Positions 19,082 through 32,480 of a DNA stretch of 64,000 bases are shown piece after piece. Where the stretch lies: NCBI RefSeq assembly GCF_036324505.1, contig NC_086364.1:12616148-12680147 (forward strand), read 5' to 3'. The notes beneath the pieces are model-generated. The model saw nothing but the letters and a program-made list of their open reading frames with translations, ran no database searches and had not been told where the DNA came from. Every line of letters starts with the position of its first letter. Positions within the stretch are counted from its first letter, which is position 1. Position numbers and translations under genes: made by a program. This DNA is from Eleginops maclovinus (lineage: Eukaryota > Chordata > Actinopteri > Perciformes > Eleginopidae).

Positions 19082-22000
19082 TAATAATAATAACAATAAT
19101 AATGCCTTCTGTGTAAACTCTTAAAGGCCAACGCTACTTTATTTCATTTCCAGTGGTACTTGGCGAGCCAAATCATTTCTATGGTGGTACTCATGGTAAA
19201 ACGTTTGAGAATCCACTGGCTTAGGCCTGTCACACTTCCTGCTTCCGGAACGTTCAAAATCACCGAGCAGAGTACACGTACTTCCGGTAGTGACCATAGT
19301 TACCTTAGTTACGTGCCAAACTATGGCCCCCTCCCCTCGTCGCTGTTATTGTAGTGTACCGGGCTGTTCAACGTCAAAACAAAGACAGCCGTAGCTCAGT
19401 TTCCACGATTTCCCGAAAGATTTCTTCTTCTCCGCAAGTCTTGGGTGAGGCTGATAAGGTGGGATAAAGGTCCCTCGGCTGAAACCATGAGGCAACTGGA
19501 AGCTAAGGTCAGGAGTTTAGAAAATCAACTGAGGGACATTCCCTGTACACTAAACATCAACAGGTACTGTGCAACTGACGCGGAGTTCCGATTCTACACC
19601 CGGTTTCCGTCAGAGAAAGTATTTTGGTTGTTTTGGGAATCCGTCGCCCCCTCAGCTTCCAGGATAGTGTATTGGAGCAGTGCCCAGAGGTGATGTCAAG
19701 TGGTGTCATTCACTAGCTGAACCACATCGTCTTGACCGACTTTCGGAAGATTATGCAGCGATGTTGTCCAGCGATAACTGTCAGCCATGTTGAATGCATT
19801 AACCGGAAGTTAGGAGACCCTGCTTCAGCGATTTTTGACAGGTACTTCCTGCTTTCAACTGTGATGTGACATAGGCCGTGCGCGTCCTTGCGCGTTCAAA
19901 GATGATTGACAGTAGGTCTGACAAATAACAATGTTCATCACCACCAACTCTCTGCCACAATATTCTGTGTGTCCAAGTTAGTGCTTTGCTGTGCTAACGT
20001 TTAAAGGGAATACAACATAAACGTCAGGTTTCGGAAAAAGCCCTGCTTTCAGCAAACCTCAGGTTTTGTTTACTAGTGGCAACGGTTGCTAAGGAAAGAA
20101 AAGTCATGCAGGTAGTATCTAAGTGTTTCTGCATTTTGAAACTGTTGGGTGTTTGCAGCTAAAGTGTTAGGATGTTTCACCTTACAGCAATAATATACCT
20201 AAATATTACTTGTTTAATTGTAAATAGTTTGTAAATATCTGAATAGAAGGGGGACATTTCTTCTACGTTTTGTAGTATGAGATTTATTTCTGTAGTTTGA
20301 CTTTTGCTTTGTGGTAGGTCAAGTTTATTCTACTCAAAATAGGTATTCTCCTGTTGTTACTTATTGTTACTTTGGCCTCTCCCTGTCCTTTAGTTTTTTT
20401 GGTTGGCAATACATTTAATTAATTTGATTAAATCTTTAGTTTGTTTGGGTACTGCTGAGGCAGGAGAATGTAATAGGCTACTGTTTATGTTCCCCAAACC
20501 CCAGACAGGGACATAGCCTAAGTGAAAATTCCAGTATTTTCCACAGCCATTTGACAATTATCAGTAGAAGCATGGTCATGCAATGCTTGAATGCAGTAAT
20601 ATGTGATACCTTCAATCTGTTGAAACTTAATCTCATAATTTTCTCAATTTGTTTCTCCAAAATTCACCAGAAGTCACCATTTAAGGGTTTAATTTTCAAA
20701 AATGTCCTACAGTGGGGAATGTCCCCTTTCCGCAACTTTGTGCTTCATACTTTATTTTAACCACCAGCCACCACTGTGTTGCACCCATGACAGTCAAACC
20801 ACAATTGAAGCGAGATAATGACAGCATTGAAGTGTATAGGTAAGGTTTGTATGGAGTTAAAGTCTTTGACCGTATGTCTTACCATAGGAGTGGAGCTGCT
20901 CATTGTTCAGCTGAGGCGGCGTGAGCCCATGTCTAAATGGCTCTCCACCATAGATGTTGGGATCCAGAGCGAGTAGCTGCTGACGTGGCAGAGAGGGATA
21001 TACAAGCATCCCATCCATGCCATGGGTACTAGAGCCATCTGTGTAGAGGTGAGATTCATTTTAGTCAACCCAATAAATAGATTATTTCTGTTCTTTGTTT
21101 ATTCTGCCTTTTTTTCTTATGTTGCATTGGCACTTCAAGGGCTTACCCTCACTGTCGTCATTGCTCTGACGGCCCCCTCTACTTGGTCCTCTCCTGGTTC
21201 CCCCCAGCTGCTCTTGTTCCTGCTGCTGCTGCTGCTGTTGCTGCTGTCTGCGAGCTATCTTTTTCATCTAGGAGACAAAAACAGTGTATGTAAAACTGCT
21301 TTTTTTGTATTGATCTGTGAGACAGAATATGTCATCAGAAAATGTTTAACCTTAGGTAAGTCTTTACTAAGTCTAACCTTGGCTCTCTGGTTTTGAAACC
21401 ACACCTGCACAACACGCACTGTCAGCCCAGTCTCAGCAGCCAATGTCTCCCTCACCTGCAGATTGGTTTTTAATCGTTATTTAAATACAAGGGTTGAAAA
21501 ACCAGTTTAGACTGATTAGTATATGAAACAATAACGTATGCATGGCAAAGGAGTATATTCCTGAACACATTGATAAAACAAGCTGGTCCTCCTACCTTGC
21601 GGCAAGGCTTAGCAGACACTTCAAAGGAGGCCTTGAAAGCACGCCGCTGCTGTGTGGTTAAGATGGTGCGTGGTCGTTTTGAACGCTTGTGCTCCTTGCT
21701 ATCTTCACCACCTTTCCCTCCTCCAGATCCTCCTCCACCTTCTTCATCCTCACTTTTCACTGAGCAAGGTAACAGACAACAAAACAGTCAGCTGGTTCGA
21801 GCGAGGTACATTTTATCATTCCATTAAATGGACATTAAGTATTTAACATTGAATGGACTGTGAGCTCAATTTTATGGATTTCTTAAACTAGCCACTAGTT
21901 CTGCAGCTAGTGCACTGAAGGCTCAGCTTCATATACCATAGGAATTCACAGAATGCACTGTTAAATATTTACTGGTTATTTTCTATCTTAGACAATTTGC

Positions 22001-23315
22001 TATATTGGTGAGATGTTTTTGCAAGCAATTATGTTGTCCCACTAACTCAGTTAGTCTTCTGCCTGTTTGAGATCCAGTTCACTATATAAGGAATTAAATT
22101 ACCAGCTAGTGAACAGAGGAGCAACTGGAGAATCATCGGGAAAATAATCGAACCCAAAATTATTTTAAATGGCGTCCAGGCAATGCAGCTTTGTAAAGAA
22201 CCTAGTTTACCTGATTCAGTAGGTGTGGGACTAATAGCAGCCAGCATTTCTCTCTCCTTCTCATAGTCCATGCGGCAGAGCAGCTGGCCTTCTTTCAGCA
22301 CAAACTCATCACCTCTTTGCAGCCGGCGTTCACACTCACAGCAGGTGAAGCAGCCAAGGTGGTACACCTGGCCTAGCACGCGCATTATCAGCTCCGAACG
22401 TCCAATCACCTGCAGGCAAGCACTGCACTTTCTTACAAACAGCCTGAAAGTGCACAAAAAGACACAAATATGGGCTTATATTAGAAGGATAAATAAACTG
22501 TAAAGCATGGCATTCTGGGAGTTCAGGAGTACAGAAAGAGAGGTGAGGTAATTAAAGATGGAGGCACAGGCAACAAGCTCTGATACATTTTACCTTCATA
22601 TTAAACGATTCTGGAGATTAGCATAGTCTCTTGATTAAAGGTCATATAAACGTTACCCAATTCACAGAGCAACATGGTGAACATCTGCTGAGAGGAATAC
22701 TGTGCATCTTTAGATTTTCTTTTCTCCCTGATTACAGTAGGTGGCAGTAGTAAGCTTATGAAAGGAGAGCAGCCTGTCCCTTAAATGTGGACATCTGTTT
22801 GATCGGGTGAACTCCAGTCTATTCATATAGCCACCCACAATCTTAAGGTAGTTATTTAACTCTATAAATAAAGCTTAGTACAGAGTCTTTCTCGGGTCCA
22901 TTGCTTTTCCCCATGACCACTTTCTTCCTTTTGTCCCTCTCTGTCTCCCCCTGTGAGATGTTATAACCCTTCAATATCTCTCCTGCCTCATCATCTCTTC
23001 ACATCCCTATTTCCATTCACGGGGCCTAAGTCTCTGCCATTAAATTCCTCTCAAATCCCTGCTTTCGCACTTGGTTTCCTCCCCCTCCCTACCAAGTATT
23101 TTTCTGCCAGCATTCCCAGTTCTCCCTCACGCCCTCCCAGCCTGCCTCCCCAGTTCACTGAAACTAATAAAGACAGGATTAATTAGATTGTTGTTTAAAC
23201 AGTGCGATGGCCAGACAGACGCTGTAAACTCATAACCAGGGATTGAGGATAGCATGGGGTTAATCTCTCTCCTCTCGTTTATGCACACTAAAACACACTT
23301 ACACACACAAACATA

Positions 23316-23370
<55 letters not shown>

Positions 23371-25660
23371 GCATGCACGCACAGGCATCCACACAATGAA
23401 TATCTAGTCAGACATTGACTAGTGACCAGTGATCAGTATTACCCGTGATTATGCCTGGTCGCAAAATGCATCATCAGGATGGATATGCTCAATCGACAGA
23501 GTATTTCTTTAGCTGGAATAGTTACAAGGTAGTCAGCGTATAGGAGTAAGCAAGCAAGGTCAGCGGATGAAGAAATAGCAGCAAGAAAAAAACACAAACC
23601 TGGACAAGAGGGGAGGGAGGATGATAGGGGAGGGAGGATGATAGGGGAGGGAGCAGGGGGGGGGGAAGGGAGAAGGCAGAAGTGTTGACGCTCCCTGACT
23701 GAGTGATAGGAAGGTGTTGCTGCCCAAATCTGGAGTGTAAAGAAGGAGCCGATTCTGCACATTAGAGCTCCTAATCTGTGATTCTGTCCCAAACGCAGCT
23801 GCTGCAGCTAATCTTTCTCAATCCATCTGCCAAACTCTTCCCCAAATGACAGTGTCGCTAACTTAACATCATAACACAAACACAAGTGTCCCCAAACAGC
23901 CCTTCACACCTCTGGTGTGGCAGGACCTTGTGTTAAACTAAAGGTTGCTCAGCCAATCTTCATTTAGAAACACTGCATTGCATCTTAGAGAGATTCATCT
24001 AATGTAAAATATCTGCAAAAAACGTTTTAATTACAATAGCATTTTTCTACATATTCCACAAAGGAGTCCAATCAGCTCCCTGCTGTGTGTAGCAAACACT
24101 TCAACACTTTAACTGCCTCCTTTCACTGTGAACAAAATACAACAAAACAGAATTGTCAAAGGGTTGACATTAGACTGATGATGTTGGTGGTTAAGTCCCA
24201 AACTCCCTAATCGGGGTGTACACAGCATGACAGGAATTTACTCAACATGGCAAATGAAGGCAACTTGGGGCAACTGCCACAGAGGGGGGTCTGTAAGCAG
24301 ATCAGTCTAATCCTTCTAATAGAAGTATCATTCACACTGGCCCTGACCAGGGTGTAGCTTCCAGTAAATCAATATGGAGGTGATTGTATAGGAAAAGCCA
24401 AATAAATAAGGCTTATTTAAGTTCGCACCACATGTGTACACTTAGTTTAATAACATTACATGAATCTGATATAAAAAACTCTTAGTGACTTTGTAAAAAA
24501 TCTCTCTCGTCCAGAGATTTTATTAAAAAATATATATAAATGTATATATATATACATTGTCAAGTGCTGATGTTGATTTTATGTTGTTTAAGCCACATAC
24601 AAATATTTGTTTTAAAGTTTGAATATCAGGAAACAGTGGAGGGAAAAAATGATTTTTGCATAAAATACTGAAAAAATTGGAAATTAAATATAGATTTTAA
24701 ATAGATGAGGTATAGCGTGAAGACCAGCTGTGAACAAAGCTATCAGTAAAGATATTGGAAAGATGACTTTGCTTTGGGTTAAGATGGCTTTACTTTAATG
24801 AAGTGATGTGTTATATTCAGAATTACAAAGAAGAGAAATGTAAGTGCAGACAAAAGACTGTCTGCTTATGAGCTTGTGATGTACAAAACCTTAGTAACTT
24901 TAGCTGCGGGCACTTTTATGTTTAGTGCCGAGGATTTCTGAGGGGTTAGGGGGCACAACTAATTACAAGCTCACTGATTATGAGATCAAATGCAGAGAGG
25001 CAGACAAAGGTGTTGTTCTGTGAGTACTGGGTGGTTATAATCACCCCTTTTCCGTCTTGCTTTATTGTAGATTCCTAGACATACAAACAGAATAACAGAA
25101 TCTTCATCATCTCCCTAAGCTGTGTCATGTGGCATTGTTTTGCCTGTGAGCTCTGACAAGCAAAACATTGTGTGGACCGCAACACAATCATTCCATAAAT
25201 ATGGATGTGTCTTAAAGCGATTACAGTTGTTGTGCTTGCTTTCATAATTTATGAATATTTATATAGGTATGGGTATGCTTACACTTTCTCTAGGTTTTGA
25301 TTGCCTCGTATTGCACTATTGGATCAGTTGTGTGTAAGCGAGCCTAGAAATACTTGGACAGATTAAAGCTTCACTCTGAACCCGTGCCTCAACAATGATC
25401 TACCACTGTCACTCATTTAGATTCCATACCCATAGACTTTATCTAGTTCTATCTCTAAATAAGGTGTTGTGCTCAGAATGACCATGTGTTTCATACAGAT
25501 AATGATGTTTACACATTCCCTAAAATTTAAAGTACATCCTTCCCAAGGATTCATGTGATGAATGCAAAAAGAACAAACAATATGCAACAATCATACTTTT
25601 AAGTTGTATACTTTTTAGTATCCAATTCTTAGATGTGTGTGTTAGGGTGTGTGTGTGTGT

Positions 25661-25700
<40 letters not shown>

Positions 25701-25909
25701 GTGTGTGCACTTTCGGCGGATATTGCTCTGTGAAGCAAAATGGCTCAGAGCCAGGGTTCAGTAATCACATCATCTCCTTTTATTAAATCTCCCTGCACTG
25801 CTTCTGTGTTATTAAAATCTCCCAGCATTCCCCACGATACTCGCTACCCCTGCCACCACTCACTCACTCACTCACTCACACTCGGTCGCACAAAAACACA
25901 CATATATAC

Positions 25910-25999
<90 letters not shown>

Positions 26000-26509
26000 C
26001 ATAGACATATATATATCAACACAAATATGTACAGTTTGTAAACACAGATAAGGTGCCTGGGTACAAACATCAATAAAACACTGACAGATGCTATCATTCG
26101 TGCACCATATCCAACAATAAAACATCATAAGCAGCATTCTTGCTCAATGAACGCTGTTTGAAATTTGTAAAAGCTATGTTATGCTTGTTATCCGATGACC
26201 ATGATGGCCTGCAGTGTATGAAATTCCTCTTTAAAGGCATTTCTGCACAAACCGTCAGCCAATCTCACAGTTATACACCTGTCATGACTCAAACTGTAAA
26301 TCGGTCACATTAGTAATAAGACTAACGCAACATGAGAGCAGCAATGATGTCTGCTATATTCAGACCCAAATTAAATGTTCCTGGTTGAAGTAAAAACAAA
26401 AAACCTGCATGACGTGCATGATATGTGTGTGCCATCTACACCTGATGCTACCAAGAATGAATGCTATGTGTGAGGATATAGATGTGTGTGTGTGAGTGAG
26501 TGAGTGAGT

Positions 26510-26600
<91 letters not shown>

Positions 26601-29600
26601 GTTTAGATAAAACAGTTAATCCCCAGGCCACCAGAACGCAATATCCTGTCTGCCGGTTTCTCATTTCCTGTCTGTCTCTGGCGGAGTGGGAAGCAGCGGG
26701 GAGGGGGTGGCGGGGGACAGCGGGACCCGTTGCCCCAGAAACAGGAGATACAGCCGGTCGATTTGAGAAAAGTCTACGCCGATCTCCCTATCTCTCCCTC
26801 TCTGGTGCGACCCCCTGTTCTCTCTCTCTTTTTTCCTCTCCCTCTCTGCTTTTATTATCTCAGATTTAATAAAGCCAAGGCGAGCAGCTTGTTCTGCCAT
26901 GAAACATTTATTAGCTGTCTGTTATAAAATTGTTGTGGGGGAGGAAAGATGATGGGGTTTCATCTCACATTATGCAAAAACAGTGGCAATATCACCCCCT
27001 CCTCACACACATATACACATGCACCCAGACCAAAATCTGAGGCTGCATCCCTTCCTAAAAATATCAGACACCTCGCCGTTCCCTTCTTCATCCCATTTTG
27101 TACCCTTTGCCCATTATCAAGATTTGTCTTCCTGCTGTTCTTTCATTTACACCATAAATCTTACTGTTCTTCAACTTAACAAAAACTCCCCACTTTACTT
27201 TCACCTGGCACACCTCCATCATCAACTGTTGAGCTGCAGGTTTATTCTCAGTAAGGCTCCTGGGTAAGGGAGAAGTGTTTGAACGCTTCATATCCACACG
27301 CTTTCTTTCTGTGTTACTTACTGGGATTTACACATGAAGTACAGTCCTGTCAATCGGTGCAGCCATGATTCACCTAAATCAACACTGAACCACAAACTAT
27401 ACCTTGCAGAAAAATCTAATATTTTCTCACTTGTCTCAGGTGATTCATAGCAATGCAGATCATTTAAGTTCCATTTGCCCAGGATCAAAAGTTCCTGGGC
27501 TCTGCAGGCCATCCTTTACATGACTGTTTTGCTGAAAAGACATTACTTTTATGCTACACATTTTCCTCAAAGTAACTTTTTATTGCTGTGAGCACTACAT
27601 AAAAAAACAAATCATCTCCAATTTTAAAGGCAAATATCTCAGAATACAATAAAACCAAAATGCTTAACAAACAGAGAGTTTTGTGTTTTTTATGTTTTGT
27701 TGAACAGACCTGGCATTGTATATGATAACATTATGTTCTGATTTATACATTTAAAGTAACATATTAATATGACATTAAACTTTTAACCAGAGTTTTGTTG
27801 CTAGCTGCTGGGGATAAGAGCTTGTTGTCCTTCTTACGTATTGTTGCATAATTTTCACTAATAGTATTTCCCTACAGCCTAGTGTCAGGATTGTCATCAC
27901 AGGACAGCTACTGAATGCTGGGTAATTACCACTGTACCCAATCAGCCTCCCCAACACCGCCTCCCGTTCCCATCCTGAGACACAAAGAGGCGCTGAGGGA
28001 GGGGAGGCGATTAAGAGAAAACAAGGGATAAACGGGGAGATAAACTGTTTGGTGTCATCGCTGCCATCAATCTCAACGAGGAGGAAATGAGATTTGGAAT
28101 AGAGAAATATTATTACAAAGCAGACAGTGATGAACGAGGTAACGGATAGAGAGACACAGAGAGAAACAGTGGCTGGGGTGGGGGTATGGAGGGGAGACAG
28201 GGGGTAGAAGATGCAGTTTCTATCCTCAGCCTCTGTGTTTTAGAGCAGCTATACTCAGAATTCCACTCATAAATGCACGGTAACTTGAGAGGATACTCTG
28301 TCAGGCCACCAGTGTTAGACTCACATATATCTGTCTGGTCAGCAGAGGGAGATTCCATAACTTTGGCGTCGGGGTCTCCCTCTCTCTGGCTGCAAAGACA
28401 GGGTCGGTGGACCTCGATGTAGTTGATGTGCCCTCCACCCCACAGAGTTAGGTATTAAACCTAAGGTTTAGTAAATATCCACCCTGGTGACCTGTTCCTC
28501 ACAGGGCTGAAGCTGCCTTTATGGGGCTTACAAGGGAGCTTGCAGGCTCCGCACAGCCAGACTACCTCCATTCTGTCTCGGCTCGGCACTATTAACCAGG
28601 GAACACTGGCCTTATACTGTTCATTTTGGCAAGGAAACATAATGTCAAGCCAGTGTGGAAAAGGAAATGACTGTAAAAAATGTGTGCAAAAGATTTTGAG
28701 GATAGTAAACAACATTCATGCATTCCCCTCTTGTTATCATGTGGTTTGATTGTCTTTTTTTCCATCAGAAATATACAGTTTTTAATCATGTTGTAACTTT
28801 TATTCAAAAATAATTATGTTTTTACTTCAGAGTAAACACATTTCTTTTAAACTTATTGACCACAAATGTACCATAGTTCACTTAGATCTTTAAGAAAAGT
28901 CACTAAATACCTCTCATGCTTCTAATGTCATAAATGTGTTTTATATTCTGCCCGTGGAGCAATACATCCTCGTTTTAATGCAATGATGCATTGCACCATT
29001 AGATTAAAAACACGGAGGTAAGCCTTGCCACAACATTTTCTAAAGCCTCACGTTGAACATCTGCTTATAACGGAAGGGAATTCCAGAGAATGTCTTAAGG
29101 TTTCAAAACAAAAATAAATCCACAAAATGCACTTGTGTTTATTGTGTTTAAATCCCCTCATTTCCATAACAGATTGAAACCAGGGAATCTTGAAATTAAA
29201 TATATCTCCTGTTTTATTACATAGATAATGATTGGCAGGAAGGTGAGCCTTAATTTATTATAAGAAGTTTAAGTGACTGAACTTGAATGTGACTCATGGC
29301 TCTAAACTGAACCTTTATTCTATAAACTGTAGATATAAAAATAGCTTGAAGATATTGAATAAGAGTGTTTCATCCTTAAGTCTACAGTTAAGCCTAACAT
29401 TGAGCATCACAGTGATCAATTGAGAATCGCTGTGAAGCGAAATATCCTTTGCAAAATATTAAACATGCAAATGTTGAATAAACTTTTGCCTCGAAGGCAG
29501 TTTAGTCCAGTTGAATCAGGATGGGGGATGGGTCACATTTCAAAATTAGATTTCTCATTATTATTGATAGACATCCATGCTTTTTTTTTTTTTTTTTACC

Positions 29601-32389
29601 TAAGCAGAAGAGAATAATTATAAAATAATCTGATATATCTCTCCAAACACATTAAGTATTTATTAAATTCATTTTCTTTTGGGAATACCAACTACAGAAA
29701 ACGCATGCGAACAAATGTAAGAGGTAATAGTGTGGCTTTAAGCTTATGCCGACGGAGTGTCAGGGAGAAGAGGTCTGCCTGTAAGTGAGTACTGAGTGAT
29801 GTAATCAAAGCAAATATAAAATAAAAAATATTTGGACAAGCCACAGATACTGCATGAGATGGCTAGCCAAGTATGCACAATAAAACCCTTCAAGATGTCG
29901 TCTTACCATCTTAATACATTTCATCCACACTTTTAAAAAGTACTGACAATGAATGTGTATATATGCAACTGACTCTTCCAACCAGCTGGAACTAAAGTGG
30001 AACAAAGCTACAAGGAGAGGGTTAAAACAAAAATAAGAACACCTAATAGCTGCAGATGTTTTTTTATGCATATTCCAAATTCTTGGACATATATTATCTG
30101 TTACAATGCACACACCTGCTTTAGATGGGGGGGTGGAGGGTAGTAGTGTAAAGCGCTGATGGACAGACTGCAGGGAAAACAAGGAGACATTGTTGCTGAT
30201 CTGCTGAAGGTCACTGGCAGTATGTGTGCCAAGTCTGGCACCGCCTCACACAACAAGGCAACCATCCACATGCAATGTATAGGGGACTAAATCAACACCA
30301 CAGTGAATGAGCCGCTGACTATTAATTTGGATCTACAACTACAGTCATTACATGAGGGAAGCAAACAGGTTTTTTCATTCCATCACTGAAAAATAAAAAC
30401 ATGATAAGCTATTGCCTTACCGTTTCCCCTCATTTTTCCAGATAAACGTCACACAATGGGACCTTCATTAGCCAGTTTCTCCCTCTATCACTCTCTAACT
30501 ATCTCTCTCTCCCTCTCCTCCAGATGTCAGGTACAGTGGGAGAGTCTGTGCTGCTGGATGCCGTCTGACACTTTTCAAAACAATGATAACAAGCTACAGG
30601 CCCGTCCTTCAGCTGTCTAGCCCTGGAGCCCCCATCGCAGGCACACCCACTGGCGGCACACACCAAATAACCAAAATAAAATACACACACATCAAAAACA
30701 CACATGCACGCATGCACGCAAGCACGCACACACACACTAACACACACACACCGTGGCCTGAACAGCTGAAGGATGAAACCTTTGAATTGTATAAAAAGGC
30801 CTATGTCCAAAACCAAGTGTAATGGCTGTGGACATGATCAGTAATGGTTCTACAACTCTTCGACATAAACCGACAAACCCATCTGCATTATTCAAGACAA
30901 ATAATTATAATTTAAAAATGACTATGCAATTCTATATGTTAGGAAATCTTGACTTCAATGTTTTAAATTAAGTGGATCCTGAAATTGTAAAAAGAATTAT
31001 ATTGCCTATGTGGAAATCCACAGCCAATCCTATGTCTTAAGATGCACTGATGGCTTCACTCAAATGTTTAGTTTTTTCAAAATCAAACAGAAAAATGACC
31101 TTTCTTGACACCTGCATTGATGAGGTGTGTGTCAAATGATGCTTAATTGAATGGTACGGTCCAGGTCTTTCAACATGAAGAATGCGCTGTGTACTCTATG
31201 AGGCGTGGTCAAGTGTGGTTTTTTTGTTGGGAATCCCCCCCTAGATTTTTGCTTTTGTTTGGGTATGTAAACAAGCTTGTATAAAGTCTTTGAGAGAATC
31301 TCGCTCTCACTATGTTTTCAATAAGAGCCACACATATCTTGTCAAGCACCTAGTCTGTGTTATTCCTATTCATCAGTACTCATCAATCATTTGACTGAGA
31401 AATACATTTTTACATACTTTGTGGGTTCTGTGTATTTGCGTGTGAGCTGTCAATGAAAAGTTGCCAGTGAGCCAAATATAGGGTAACGTTTTCCTCTTTA
31501 AGAGTTGAGTTCAAGAGAAGAAAAGATTGGCATATGGTCATTAAGAGCATTAGTATTCTGCTTATATTTCAGAATTACTCATGTTTGAATGTTTGAGCCG
31601 TAATACTTGCACTGTTGCCCTATTCTCCCACACATTCAATGAGCCCAAATAAACAGCGAACCGCACTTCGGTGTGTTTGTGTGTGTGTGTGAACTTCAGT
31701 ATGTGTGTTTTGCTCTTACTTTTCATAGTCGTGTTTGCAGTACAGCAGGCGGTCCCTGCAGTAACAAGTCCCACTGAGCGCGCTCAAACACACGGCGCAC
31801 TTGACGCAGGTCTCGTGCCAGGAGCGCTCGTTCACGCGCAGCAGGAAGCGGTCGGCGATGGGAGACTCGCAGCCCGCACACACCTCTCCCCCACCTCTGT
31901 ACTCTGGACCTGGAAGGAAAATATCAGTGCGTGGATAGAGACTCAGATGCAGGGCCAAGTATTTCCAAAACATCGAGGTATCCCAAATAAAGCCCCACCC
32001 CATAGGGAAATGTGTCTACTCCCCCAAAGTTCCCTAATGGCCAAAAAAATCAACAAATGCTGTTACATGGATTTAAAATAATAATAGCCTTCGACATAAA
32101 AAATAAATGTGTAGGCCTACATTAAATGGAAAACTGCTGACCCTCAGACAAAATGATCAGACTCTTTCATATGCCCGGTGTATCCAATAGGAACATCTTT
32201 ACAGAAACCCCACTTTCTAATATCATTTTTTATCTCAAGTTTTAAAAAGTCGAGTATAATTTGAATTCTAAAATTCAAAAATACATTTGTGTGTTGTTGT
32301 AGTTTATTATAATATGCAGCAATATTATGTTTTGTTTTATTTCCTGGACAGAAAGAAAAATAGCCTACTTTATTACTATGACAACATAG

Positions 32390-32480
<91 letters not shown>

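Larger units (their letters stand above)
22444..31719 (-). other. 9.3 kb intron of the LMX1 gene between the LIM2 and LIM1 exons
   Basis: No exon was recognised on either strand. The intron contains at least five dinucleotide arrays, a purine-rich tandem block at 23605-23672, and several unique stretches of mixed composition. Examples of the latter are 25740-25860, 26640-26790 and 27940-28110, which are not simple repeats. Long introns of developmental homeobox genes often hold enhancers. These unique stretches are only candidates, because conservation cannot be judged from one genome. Confidence 0.5.

Noticed and set aside
21082..21267. Polyglutamine-rich frame as a separate small gene
   Set aside because: It is the exon of the LMX1 gene just after the homeodomain; [10 protein letters not shown] is family sequence and both borders have splice sites.
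25868..26137. Open frames made of Cys-Val or Thr-His repeats over CA/TG tracts (also near 23127, 26464 and 32394)
   Set aside because: These are translations of microsatellites with no splice signals, domains or conserved flanks.
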